This document shows, piece by piece, positions 8,222 through 17,330 of a stretch of 20,341 bases of DNA (positions within the stretch are counted from its first letter, which is position 1; each line of letters starts with the position of its first letter). Source of the DNA: a virus; the IMG/VR virus record IMGVR_UViG_3300027963_000403, positions 1 to 20,341 of that record; one strand, given 5' to 3'. The notes under the pieces are model-generated. The model was given only the letters and a program-made list of their open reading frames with translations. It was not told where the DNA came from and did not search any database. A program made the translations under genes and the position numbers.

Positions 8222-9982
8222 TTATCTTGCTACTGGTGTTGTACCTGTTATGTTGAGTTTCAAATAAACTTCATCTTGAGAATTAATAAGTGTTGTTGTT
8301 ACTGGATTGACTTTAACATCAAATGAATCTGTAGAAAGATTTGGGTATATTGATACTGTTCCCTGTGTATAGTTTATTTCACCGACAACAGCATTTAAAT
8401 CTATACTAGCATCAGTGGAGCCTTCGGGTATACCATAGAGTCTAAGTTTTCCGATGGATGGTGGATTTGTTGTGTTTGTGTATATAACAGGAACATCTCT
8501 GATTTGTACTGTTCCTTGTGAATAATATGGACTTACAAATGAAGAAGATACAACACCAACACCTGAAGTTGAATCTGTTCCTTTTTTGATGCTATTTTTA
8601 AAATTTAATGTGGTAGTTCTTGTCGAAGGTGATACAGTATATTGTAAACTCAAATCCTGTATAGAATCTATGCTATAGCCAGTATATGACTCTACGGTAG
8701 AATTCACATCACTATATTTTAAACTAGAACCGAATGACCCAATTGGATACATTGCTTCTAAATCAGTAATCATTCCATTTATTGCTGTTGTTGGATCTGT
8801 TGCCGCATTAGTGCCGTACTGTGTATTTAATGTGAAATTGACAGTCATTGCCTTCGGTGGAATATACTCTGGCAAGATAGTAACAACTGATCTTTCTTTT
8901 ATCTTTGCTATAGCATCTTTTATGATGGAATTATCACTGGTTGCAATATTAGCAGCAGTGAATAATAGTCTTCCATATATTGGAGGTGAATTTTCCTCAC
9001 CACCCCACACATTTATGTTCGTGAATCCCATCTGAGACAAGAAACCATAGTAATCATATTTAGTTACTAGGCGTTGTTGTGCCGAGAATACGCTTGGTGC
9101 TATTCTTCTTGCCTCATCTAGATCTGGAGAATTCATACCACCAGATGCTGGTTGTATGTTTACAACAGAACTTCCATTAGGAACCACCACTGGAACAAAA
9201 GTAGCAGCGGCATTTCCATTTGAACCATTGGAGGAAATATATTGAATCTTTACTTTGTCTCCAGCAACCAAATTAGCAGAAGAACTTGATGTGGTTCGGA
9301 ATTTAACAATAAAACCTGCTGTGGTTCTTTCTAAACTGTATAGATTTGATGTTGGTTCTATAAATGCACCACTATATGTGTCTACTCTTGACCAGTAATT
9401 ATAGATGGCATCAGTGGTTCGTTGTACTTCTACTTTGAGTGTTCTGATGTCCATGTTCAGATCAGGAATGAATATCTTCTGATCTGGAAAATCGAAACCA
9501 TCTCCACCATAACTCAATTCAGTTTTTACACCCTCATACATAGTGAAATAGTTGGTTTCATTGGATGGAGCAGATGAACCACCAACTGGAATGGAATCTA
9601 TATTCCAAAACTGATATCGTAGACCTTCTGGGGTTACTCCATAAACACTCACTGTAAATGGATCAATAACTGAAGTACTAGTAACGCTTCGTAGTTTTAT
9701 TCGCGTGGTAGCACTGGTTTTAGTTGGTAAAACATAACCTAATGGCTTAACTAGAGAAACTATAGATCTTTCTAGTTGGGCTGAATCCAAAAAGGACTCG
9801 TTAGAGATCATATTTGCAAAGTGAGCGTAGTATAAAGTGTTATATGTCAACAAATCCAATAGAAAGTTAACAGCAGAACCTTCAAAGTTAAGATCCTTTA
9901 CGGTATCTTGCTTCTTTAGGTAATCGACCAAAGAAGCCCGTATGCTGTCAAAGTCTAGTTCTGATAGGTTAATTTGTGCCAT
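8222..9982 (-). CDS. 6: Baseplate wedge protein gp6-like (baseplate J family)
   Basis: This 586-aa protein matches the gp6 / baseplate J family. The N-terminus has a helical segment LNFEGSAVNFLLDLLTYNTLYY (residues 31-52) followed by NESFLDSAQLERSIVSLVKPLGY (61-83), the standard helical start of gp6. Around residues 285-315, LDEARRIAPSVFSAQQRLVTKYDY matches the G-x-AR-x-x-x-P-x-x-F-x-x-x-x-R-x-VT-x-x-DY block of the family. Length is close to T4 gp6 (660 aa). Gp6 dimers form the continuous inner ring of the baseplate and connect gp25, gp53 and gp7. The ATG lies 4 nt after the gp25 stop and the gene is followed by the gp7-like gene, which is consistent with wedge-core assembly. Confidence 0.9.
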   Translation of the reverse strand: MAQINLSELDFDSIRASLVDYLKKQDTVKDLNFEGSAVNFLLDLLTYNTLYYAHFANMISNESFLDSAQLERSIVSLVKPLGYVLPTKTSATTRIKLRSVTSTSVIDPFTVSVYGVTPEGLRYQFWNIDSIPVGGSSAPSNETNYFTMYEGVKTELSYGGDGFDFPDQKIFIPDLNMDIRTLKVEVQRTTDAIYNYWSRVDTYSGAFIEPTSNLYSLERTTAGFIVKFRTTSSSSANLVAGDKVKIQYISSNGSNGNAAATFVPVVVPNGSSVVNIQPASGGMNSPDLDEARRIAPSVFSAQQRLVTKYDYYGFLSQMGFTNINVWGGEENSPPIYGRLLFTAANIATSDNSIIKDAIAKIKERSVVTILPEYIPPKAMTVNFTLNTQYGTNAATDPTTAINGMITDLEAMYPIGSFGSSLKYSDVNSTVESYTGYSIDSIQDLSLQYTVSPSTRTTTLNFKNSIKKGTDSTSGVGVVSSSFVSPYYSQGTVQIRDVPVIYTNTTNPPSIGKLRLYGIPEGSTDASIDLNAVVGEINYTQGTVSIYPNLSTDSFDVKVNPVTTTLINSQDEVYLKLNITGTTPVAR

Positions 9983-9986
9983 ATTT

Positions 9987-10370
9987 TTATACCGTTAGTA
10001 CAAGTGTTTGGGTTAGGAAGTTTTGTTGACCATTATTTAACTTATACTTTATATTTATTTTGGCATCAGCCGCGCTTGTATCTTCAAGGGGATACAAGAC
10101 TTCTACAGAATCTACTATTATTCTTGGTTCTATTTCTTCTAGGATCGTTTTTATGTCTTTTTGTAAAAACGCTATATCAACCGGAGATGGATTATCAAAT
10201 AACAAATCAACGGTTCCTGTTCCAAAATAATTGTTGAAAGGACGCTCACCCTTTCGAGTCAGGACAATATTCTTTATCGACTGAATAATCGAAGAATTGT
10301 TGGATACAAATGATATGTCTCCGGTGTCTGCATTCTTTTTAAAGAAGATGTCTAAGTCCCTGTATTTCAT
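9987..10370 (-). CDS. 25: Baseplate wedge protein gp25
   Basis: This 127-aa protein is close to T4 gp25 in length (132 aa) and has the hallmarks of the gp25/GPW family: an N-terminal segment followed by a helix and KGERPFNNYFGTG (residues 40-52), then the EEIEPRI motif at 78-84, whose EPR core is the most conserved point of the family, and a beta-rich C-terminus. Gp25 is the sheath-initiating wedge protein that links the inner baseplate to the first sheath ring. A ribosome site (AATAAGGC) overlaps the hub gene's stop codon 6 nt before the ATG. Confidence 0.93.
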   Translation of the reverse strand: MKYRDLDIFFKKNADTGDISFVSNNSSIIQSIKNIVLTRKGERPFNNYFGTGTVDLLFDNPSPVDIAFLQKDIKTILEEIEPRIIVDSVEVLYPLEDTSAADAKINIKYKLNNGQQNFLTQTLVLTV

Positions 10371-10377
10371 TGATGCC

Positions 10378-13300
10378 TTATTGAGTATTTAGTTTCAATT
10401 TAGTGGCTCTGTTATCATGATTTGTGGATTCTGTGTCTCTCATCAACAAGACATCCATAAGATGCTTTGTTCTCGCAATATCATGGTTAATAGCAGATAC
10501 CAGCCAAATTCCACCATATCTTTTATTACCCATATTAAGTTTGACTTTCATTCCGGGTCTTAAGGTGAAGTCGCCGTTCAGTTTAATTGCAATCTTATTT
10601 GTGTTGATCTGCATCATTTGTGCATTTCTATACAATGGACGCTCCGGTGGAGTGTTCCAGAATGTGCAATATGTCTGGGAATACTTAAGATAATCTAAGA
10701 AATACTTACCAATACACGGACAATTGCAGTTTAATGGATTCTTGGTATCTCCCCACACACAACCCAACCAATCCTCACCAAGTACATCTTCTATGAGAGT
10801 ACATTCCTTTATTTCCTCTTCAAGATCTTTGAGTTCTTTGAATGTTGGTTCAGGACCAGTTATTCCCATAGACAATCTGTCTGGACGCAATTCCTGACAT
10901 GGGCAATTGCAAAGTGGATTGTCATCTGGACATGGTGTGTTATCTACTGGATTTGGATTTGAGCAGTTATAACCAGCACAAAGTGTATCAAGTTGAATGC
11001 TTTCTCTGGACATTACCACAAACTGAGCAGCAAAGTTTCTGTCAAATGTAGAATCATCCTCTTCTAGTTCTGGACCAACGATTCCATATTCGGTTTCACC
11101 AGATATATCGTTCTTCCAAACAGAAGCAGTCAATCCAGCCAATTGTGGATGTTGCCATATAGCAGAACCGTAATAATAACCATAGAATGCCGTTTCTTCT
11201 TCTGGTTCTACTCTGTCGTTTCTATTTCTTAAATCCAGTTCAAAGAAAGAAATCCAAGGTTCGTTTTCATATATTTCTCCGGGATAATATGAGGCGTTTG
11301 ATTTAAAATAATCTTTAGACACTGGTAATGTATTATCACCATAACTACTAACATATATAACCGTATTTCCCGGATATAACATAACCGAATTATACTTAAA
11401 TGAGGTTGGAACATCACTACCATCATAGTACCAATTTGAGAAGAAACCACTGTTGGGATTATCACCATAATCAATTTCAATAAAGTTAGTTATCCACGAC
11501 AAACAATAGTACAACGGGGTCAAATATGCGGTATTAACTCCTTGGGGCCTTATATTATTAATTTCAAAATATGATGTTGGTAATGATAATGGATTTGTTC
11601 GTGTAACCGATTTTACTAAATCATAATAAAATGCCTCAGTTGATATAGTAAAAGACGAATAACGATTGCTTGCTAAATTTGGAGAATATAAAACAGCATT
11701 TCTAAACGAATCAAACCTTACTGAATTATTATCATTTGTTGTGTAAAAATTGTTACCACGGAATGGAGATAAATAGGTTACTATGTTAGCTTCATTATAA
11801 TAAAGACTCTTTTTATACCAAGATGGCATTAAACCATATGATGTAGCGTAAGATCCGGCATAAGTATAATACTGATTTGAATAGGAATCAATCGAATATA
11901 TTGGATTCGTGTATCCCTTTTCCATAACATGGAAGTCTTTATTATTGACTAATGCTTTATTTTCTGGTTTTAATTTTTGTTTTTTCTTCCGTATTCGTTT
12001 AACAGCAACATCAAATCCATATGGATCTTGTCCTAAGACAGATATATTGTAATCAACAGATTTTGTTCCGAATGGACCAGCAGTTAGAAGAACATGATAT
12101 GGTAAATAATATTCTGAGCCTGGAGTATCATAAAAACCTTTAGGAAAATCATATAGAGTATTTGTACCAATTGGTTTTTGAAATTCTACTCGCACAAAAC
12201 TTTCAATTTCTTCTAAAACAGTTTCAATTGGCCGTTTTGGTTCTTCATCATCTGCTGGTGGCTGAATATCTGTAAAATTTCTAGAATTTAAATATTCTAT
12301 TGGATTAAAATCTTCTATTCGCTCCATACCAAATGGTTCTAGAACACACACACCGGGATCATATTGTGACAAAAATGCATTACCTTTATTGTCCGAGTGT
12401 ACAAAATCAATCTCAAATTTAATATTTTTTACTAGTTTTCGAGTACCACATTTAACTTCGCTTTCTTGTGTTGAAGTAAAAGAATTAGAAGTAACATTAC
12501 TAGTATTACCATATTGAGTTCCATCCCAATTTGTTACTAATTTATTTACTATTGTAGAAATAATATTACTTTTTGTTAAATTACTTGGATCATGATCCGT
12601 AATTACTTTATCATAAATACCATAACTTGTGCCGGTTTCAGTCTTGATTTCTACACCATCACATTCGCCTGGTGGTGGTTCATCGCAACATGGACACCTT
12701 TCACCGCCGCCGCCACCGCCGCCGCCGCCGAAGCCGCCGCCGGGATTGCCGGTGCTGCAATCACAACCCGGGCACCACGGATCGCGCGGCGGAATTACCG
12801 GACCAGTGCTTTCCCATTGCGTGGTATTTTTAACTCTTACTGTAATAAAATATAGAAATTGCTTAATTGGATCAGGATCAATAGCAGAACCAGAATCTGG
12901 ACCACCCGCTGGATCAAACAACGAAAATGCAGGATTTACTTGATATCCAACATCAAAATCATAACCAGAGTCATAATGTGGATGTTTTATCTTTGGATCA
13001 ATTGTATTATCATTATCATAGAAAATTTCATAAGGATAATATGAAGTTGCTCCAGATGGAAATCCTTTAAAGTCCGCAGTGACTCCATCACCAAGAGAAG
13101 AAATTAATTGAGATACAACAGACTTTTGTGCTAATTTTTCATATTTACTACCACGAATTGGTACTCTCTTTATTGATTTAATATTAAACAAATTCTTCTG
13201 TGAATTGTCAGCAGTAAAACCAATTTGATTGGAGATAAAGAATGCTTTTCTATTTTTATATTCTTCGTATACTTTTGTGAAGTTTTCTTTTTCACTAATA

Positions 13301-15154
13301 ATTATATCTGCCATAGAATCAAAATAAGGAGAAGCAAGTAATTCTTGTCTATTTCTGATTGGATTGCTAAAATAATCTTTTATGTACTTTGATTTTATTT
13401 CTTCTGAGCAAAAACAGTCTCTCCCTACACTCAGGCGATTCTCCTGGCACTCTTGTATAGCCACTGGATCACTGCATATAGGAAGATCCTCATACTTTGG
13501 TTTTACGTCTTGAAGTCTAGTAATTGCATTTTGTATTGTTTCTTTTGCAATATCAATTCTCTTCAGTTCTAGATCATAAAGATATTTGGTTTGCAGATCT
13601 GGTGTTTCGCGTAAATACATCAAATCACCAATTGTTGTATTAAAAGGCTCAGACTCAAAGTCATAACTCAAAGACAAACCAGCAGGGAACATAGCAGGTA
13701 AAGTAGAACCAGTTGCTCCCATATAGTTAACCATATCACTAAATGCACCAGCAGCCACAACTCCATATTCTGGAGTAAATACAACATCTTCTAATGCAGT
13801 GATGTCTTGATAACGAGTATCACAGCAAATACTACAACGATATACTTTCCACTTTTCTTTTAGATTTTTCTTGTTTGCATATTCTATTCTTTTATCTTTG
13901 ATCTTTTGCTTGATATCTTTTTGAATCTTCTTGCAGATTTCTCCATCGAGATCAACTTGATCAAACATTGGTTGCCATGATACCATTCCATCTCGGTTAG
14001 ATAGAGTATAGCCATGATGTTCCCACTCTACAGTCTTATCTCTGTTACTATAACTCGGAGAGAAATAACCAGATACATTATCATTTATGATATTGGCAAC
14101 TGTTGGCTTGGTGTCAACGCTTGTATCAAATAAAGGATGGTTTTCTACTTTTAACCATTTATTGTAATCTTTGAAATAATCATAACTTACTTCTTTGAAC
14201 GAATGTGATTCATTATAATCAAGATATTCTCTATATGGTTGATCCCATTTAGGTTCAATTAAATAATATTTGGATGCTATAGCATTTGATTCAAATAGTC
14301 TTAAGAAATTGGCTTCTTGTACTGTCTCCAATGTGTAAATGTTTTTATTCTGAGTTGGAATATTAGTTACTTCATATTCTCTGACTACAGATTCCTTCAG
14401 CAAAGATTCAATACTTCTAAAGTTCCATCTGTCAAGATCTTGCCAAAATAAGAAATTACATGCATATTGGTTTTCCTCACCAACTGCATATTCTGCCAAA
14501 AACTGCATTAATTGTGCTGCTTTAATTGGTCTTGTTAATTTGCCCCAAGGATATAAAGACTGATTCTGTTTGTACCAGATCCAGTTTCCAGTTGGTTCAA
14601 TAAACATTTCTTTTTGTGTCGTATCAGTATTAGTTTTTCCGGTTTTGAAAAACTGATTATTGATCATATTAACAAGACCAACTGGAGTATCCTGATTGGC
14701 ATTTTCTTTAGATGATGCAATTTTTGTAATAATATCTGCGCCGGTTAATCCAGCCAGTTCTGTAAATTCTCTATAAGTAAGCAAATAATGTTCATATGAG
14801 CAGAATTGAATTTCTAATTTTACATTAGTTACATTTACATCTTCTTTAACCTTATTGTTTGCAATCTGATCATCTGATGCTTTTACATTGTAAATCTTAA
14901 AACGCAAAGACTTATATGAATTGGGAACCTGTGGATTTTCCATCTTAACAACTAAATCTTCAAATCCAGTGAAATTCACTTGTTCCATAGTTGAATTTAA
15001 ATCACGAATAGTCAATTTACCAACAACAGATGCTTCAAACATTCCTTCAACCATTTCGTATAATTTGATAAACTTCCCCGGAAGTTGCAAGGACTTTTAT
15101 CTCATAAATTTTTAAATTGTAAATATCTTGTACTATTTGATCCGCTTTTGCCAT
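10378..15154 (-). CDS. Giant baseplate hub protein (gp27-like), with a frame break near its N-terminus
   Basis: The main frame (10378-15090) encodes 1,570 residues if started at a TTG. The likely true start is the ATG at 15154, 2 nt after the gp53 stop, like the other junctions of this operon. It reads MAKADQIVQDIYNLKIYEIKVLATSG and would join the main frame at KFIKLYEMVEGMFEASVVGKL, giving about 1,591 aa, but a one-base shift at 15076-15079 is needed. The N-terminal barrel region (up to about residue 130) and the C-terminal FTLRPGMKVKLNMGN...GGIWLVSAINHDI...LLMRD (last 63 residues) are the hallmarks of hub proteins such as gp27. The centre is enlarged about fourfold over T4 gp27 (391 aa), with cysteine clusters near 414-428, 540-562, 772-812, 1367-1400 and 1428-1458, and a polyglycine stretch near 790. 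No lysozyme domain was recognised. The hub joins tube, tape measure and wedges. Confidence 0.7.
10386..10393 (-). promoter_or_regulatory. Possible late-promoter-like box before gp25
   Basis: Reads ACTAAATA on the minus strand, six of eight matches to the T4 late promoter TATAAATA, about 15 nt before the gp25 ATG and inside the end of the hub gene. AT-rich sequence makes chance matches likely. Confidence 0.2.
12704..12756. repeat. CCG triplet-rich microsatellite and GC island in hub gene
   Basis: From 12704 to 12730 the plus strand reads CCG nine times with one CCA interruption, then AAG and three more CCG. On the coding strand this is GGC codons for a polyglycine linker (GGGFGGGGGGGGG) flanked on both sides by cysteine motifs. 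GC-rich sequence continues to about 12800, in contrast to the AT-rich gene around it. Confidence 0.85.
15071..15086. other. Frame break site: inverted repeat with homopolymer in hub gene 5' end
   Basis: AACTTCC at 15071-15077 and GGAAGTT at 15080-15086 form a perfect 7-bp inverted repeat around two Cs. The coding strand reads TCC GGG GAA in the frame of the upstream ATG and CCG GGG AAG in the frame of the long ORF. Deleting one G from the GGGG run joins the frames exactly. The upstream frame otherwise ends at TGA (15047-15049), 35 codons after the ATG. The long frame has a TAA at 15097-15099, so the switch must occur between these. Confidence 0.75.
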
Positions 15155-15156
15155 AT

Positions 15157-16068
15157 TTAACCAGTTCTAAAAATTGTGTTTGCAGTTGTTGTTGGATCAC
15201 TGAACATCATTTTTGCTTTATCTTCCAACAGAGGAGCAACTGAAGAATTTATAATGTTCAACTTGATTTTTTCACCATATTCATTTAGTAGTCTTTTATC
15301 ATTTCTCAATACAGTGATGTTATTTACCGTTTGATTATTTACAACCTTGTATATGAGAGTAGTTTGAAAATTTGTTTTATCATCATCAGTGCATGTATCT
15401 ATTTGTATTTCCGACTCTGATACAGTTTGACTTGTTACAGTCAGAAATGGATTTAAGACATTACCAAAACTTCCATATATTGCACTAGGTGCTTCTAAAT
15501 ATGGTTTAAATCCAAAACAATGAAATTCTTGAGTTGGTTCGGCAGTTGTTGAACAATATGTGTTAAGATTGGTAGTAGTACCATCTGAGTATATTCTCGT
15601 TATGGTAAATGTTCGTGATGCCAAATCTGTGGTTGGTAAATTGAAATTTTCTTTGATTACGAGTTCTTTGTAAAATGGATTCCATGACTCAATTACACCA
15701 TATGATCCTGTATCAAAATATAGAATATCATTTGGAATAATGTCTGCATTCTCATAAATGTAGTACACTAATTTGTTTGAGTATTGAGCCAGTTCTTCAC
15801 CAAAACCAGCCTGAGAAGATGGCCAATCTGTGTTAACATCATAAACATTATTGGCAAGCATAAGAAGCCAATAGTAATCAAATTTTCCATACTTTTGAAA
15901 CGATAGTCTATCAGGACTTAGAACAGTATCACTTGTTTCTTCATAATACAGTTCCGTGCTTTTGAAGAAATTTTTATTTAATCCTACTCTAGTGAATATA
16001 TCAGCAACTGTATATTCACCGGATGAGAATTTGTACTTTATGGTTGGAATGAGGTTAAAGTATATCAT
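15157..16068 (-). CDS. 53: Baseplate wedge protein gp53
   Basis: This 303-aa protein starts MIYFNLIPTIKYKF and has VADIFTRVGLNKNFF, then FQKYGKFDYYWLLMLANNVYDVNTDWP (about 58-83), which is the LysM-like core of gp53 (YG...YYW...L.N...D...DWP). T4 gp53 is 196 aa; this one has an extended beta-rich C-terminus. Gp53 clamps neighbouring wedges together around the hub by binding gp6 and gp25. The ATG lies 1 nt after the stop of the tube-cap gene (TAAAATG) with no clear ribosome site, suggesting coupling. The hub gene follows 2 nt downstream. Confidence 0.88.
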   Translation of the reverse strand: MIYFNLIPTIKYKFSSGEYTVADIFTRVGLNKNFFKSTELYYEETSDTVLSPDRLSFQKYGKFDYYWLLMLANNVYDVNTDWPSSQAGFGEELAQYSNKLVYYIYENADIIPNDILYFDTGSYGVIESWNPFYKELVIKENFNLPTTDLASRTFTITRIYSDGTTTNLNTYCSTTAEPTQEFHCFGFKPYLEAPSAIYGSFGNVLNPFLTVTSQTVSESEIQIDTCTDDDKTNFQTTLIYKVVNNQTVNNITVLRNDKRLLNEYGEKIKLNIINSSVAPLLEDKAKMMFSDPTTTANTIFRTG

Positions 16069-16069
16069 T

Positions 16070-16879
16070 TTAGATTATTGTGTCAAAACCGGCAGATGAT
16101 CTACTGAAAAGTCCTGGACCTTTGTACGAGGCATATGCTGGTTCAATTTCGGAGAATGATAAAGTTATATCTAAACCTAAGAAATAATTATTAGTTGTTA
16201 TAACTGGTGCAGTGCTATCCATTCTATTGATACTGCAATTTACCAACACGCTAGGTTGAATGTGGTTTTTAAGAACCATTGATTTATCAGATCCTGAACT
16301 GGGAACTATTTGTATTTTCCACATGGGGGGTGGAGTTGCTTTATTTAATGATCTTGATTCTAAGAATGGATATAGACTAGTTTGGAATTGATCTGCAATA
16401 TAGTCTAAGTTCTCTGCATCCTGCGCGTTTTTTGCATACAGCGAAAATGAAAACGCATGAACTCGTTTTGCGGCATTCTTAAACATCAAATCGCTGTGCG
16501 ATATATCTTGTAATGCTGCACCTTTAATCCCGCCAATAAAATTCATAACATTGTTTACGCTCAATCCACCCATCGGTGATATTGGTAAATTACCCAAGAC
16601 AGCAGAAAGTTTGCCAACACCACCACCGCTAAACATGTCACGAATACCCTGACCAATCATTTCAGTATTACTTGGTTCCACATCTTCATAGTTTGCGGAG
16701 TTTGGGCTGCTATAGCGTTGTAGGGGAAGAATGATAGCACCATTTGCACCTACAGTTTTTGCTTGTACCCGTGCTTCTGGTAGTGTGCTAAAGTTTTGTG
16801 GTGCAAATTTAACCCAAACAGCAACTTGACTCTGATATCTACTAGTAGAGGGAAATGTAACATCAGATGGTAGAGGCAT
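16070..16879 (-). CDS. 48: Baseplate tail-tube cap protein gp48-like
   Basis: This 269-aa protein has the middle motif KRVHAFSFSLYAKNAQDAENLDYIADQFQTSLYP (about 137-170), then PPPMWKIQIVP, VLVNCSINRM and a final LGLDITLSFSEIEP, the pattern of the T4 tail-cap family (gp48; T4 version 364 aa). A Gly/Met-rich segment around 84-120 may be a flexible or membrane-like stretch. Gp48 sits on the hub and starts tube polymerisation with gp54. It is the first gene of the minus-strand unit, with ribosome site AGGAAC 4 nt before the ATG. That site lies in the 10-bp gap shared with the divergent gp4 gene. Confidence 0.82.
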   Translation of the reverse strand: MPLPSDVTFPSTSRYQSQVAVWVKFAPQNFSTLPEARVQAKTVGANGAIILPLQRYSSPNSANYEDVEPSNTEMIGQGIRDMFSGGGVGKLSAVLGNLPISPMGGLSVNNVMNFIGGIKGAALQDISHSDLMFKNAAKRVHAFSFSLYAKNAQDAENLDYIADQFQTSLYPFLESRSLNKATPPPMWKIQIVPSSGSDKSMVLKNHIQPSVLVNCSINRMDSTAPVITTNNYFLGLDITLSFSEIEPAYASYKGPGLFSRSSAGFDTII

Positions 16880-16883
16880 TTAA

Positions 16884-16889
16884 GTTCCT
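16884..16889 (-). promoter_or_regulatory. Ribosome binding site of gp48-like gene in the 10-bp divergent gap
   Basis: Minus-strand AGGAAC followed by TTAA and ATG. It occupies the base pairs immediately before the plus-strand gp4 ATG at 16890, so the divergent genes share this tiny intergenic space. Confidence 0.7.
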
Positions 16890-17330
16890 ATGGCGTATAA
16901 GAGTAAGTATAAACCAAAAAATCCACACAAATATGTTGGCAACCCAGACAACATAATATGTAGATCACTGTGGGAACGAACATTCTGTAAGTATTTAGAC
17001 GAAAATACGAATGTTATTCGTTGGTCGAGCGAAGAACTGCAAATTCCATACATCTCTCCGATGGATAATAGACCACACATGTATTATCCTGACTTTTTAT
17101 TTGAAGTAAAAAAGAATTCTTCTGTTGAGACTCTAGTTGTTGAGATAAAACCAGACAAGCAAACAAAAGAACCAGTGCGTGGAAATAAAAGTAGTAAGAC
17201 TTTCCTAACAGAAAGCCTACAATATCAGATAAATAAATCTAAGTGGGATTCTGCCAAACAATTCTGTTCGAAACAGGGGTGGAAGTTCATGGTTTTGACT
17301 GAAAACAATATATTCAAAGGAAAAACTTAA
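16890..17330 (+). CDS. 4: Head completion protein gp4 (PD-(D/E)xK nuclease fold)
   Basis: This 146-aa protein has the T4 gp4 (also 50/65) pattern: N-terminal MAYKSKYKPKNPHKYVGNPDNI, then CRSLWERTF, YYPDFLFEV and VVEIKPDKQ, ending KWDSAKQFC...GWKFMVLTE. T4 gp4 is 150 aa. The likely nuclease residues are E29 (SLWER), D68 (YPDF), E85 and K87 (VEIKP), the core of TnsA-like PD-(D/E)xK enzymes. Gp4 acts after packaging to finish DNA-filled heads before tail joining. It is the first gene of the plus unit. No clear ribosome site is visible close to the ATG; a GAGG lies too far upstream (about 14 nt). Confidence 0.92.
   Translation: MAYKSKYKPKNPHKYVGNPDNIICRSLWERTFCKYLDENTNVIRWSSEELQIPYISPMDNRPHMYYPDFLFEVKKNSSVETLVVEIKPDKQTKEPVRGNKSSKTFLTESLQYQINKSKWDSAKQFCSKQGWKFMVLTENNIFKGKT
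16992..16999 (-). promoter_or_regulatory. Candidate T4-type late promoter for the minus-strand operon
   Basis: Reads TCTAAATA on the minus strand, seven of eight matches to TATAAATA, inside the gp4 coding sequence about 113 nt before the gp48-like start. A promoter for this operon must lie within gp4 because the gap is only 10 bp. Chance matches are frequent in AT-rich DNA. Confidence 0.3.

Noticed and set aside
12629-12943. Plus-strand open frame with a proline run and an overlapping alanine-rich frame
   Set aside because: Both are shadows of the CCG triplet repeat in the hub gene on the opposite strand.
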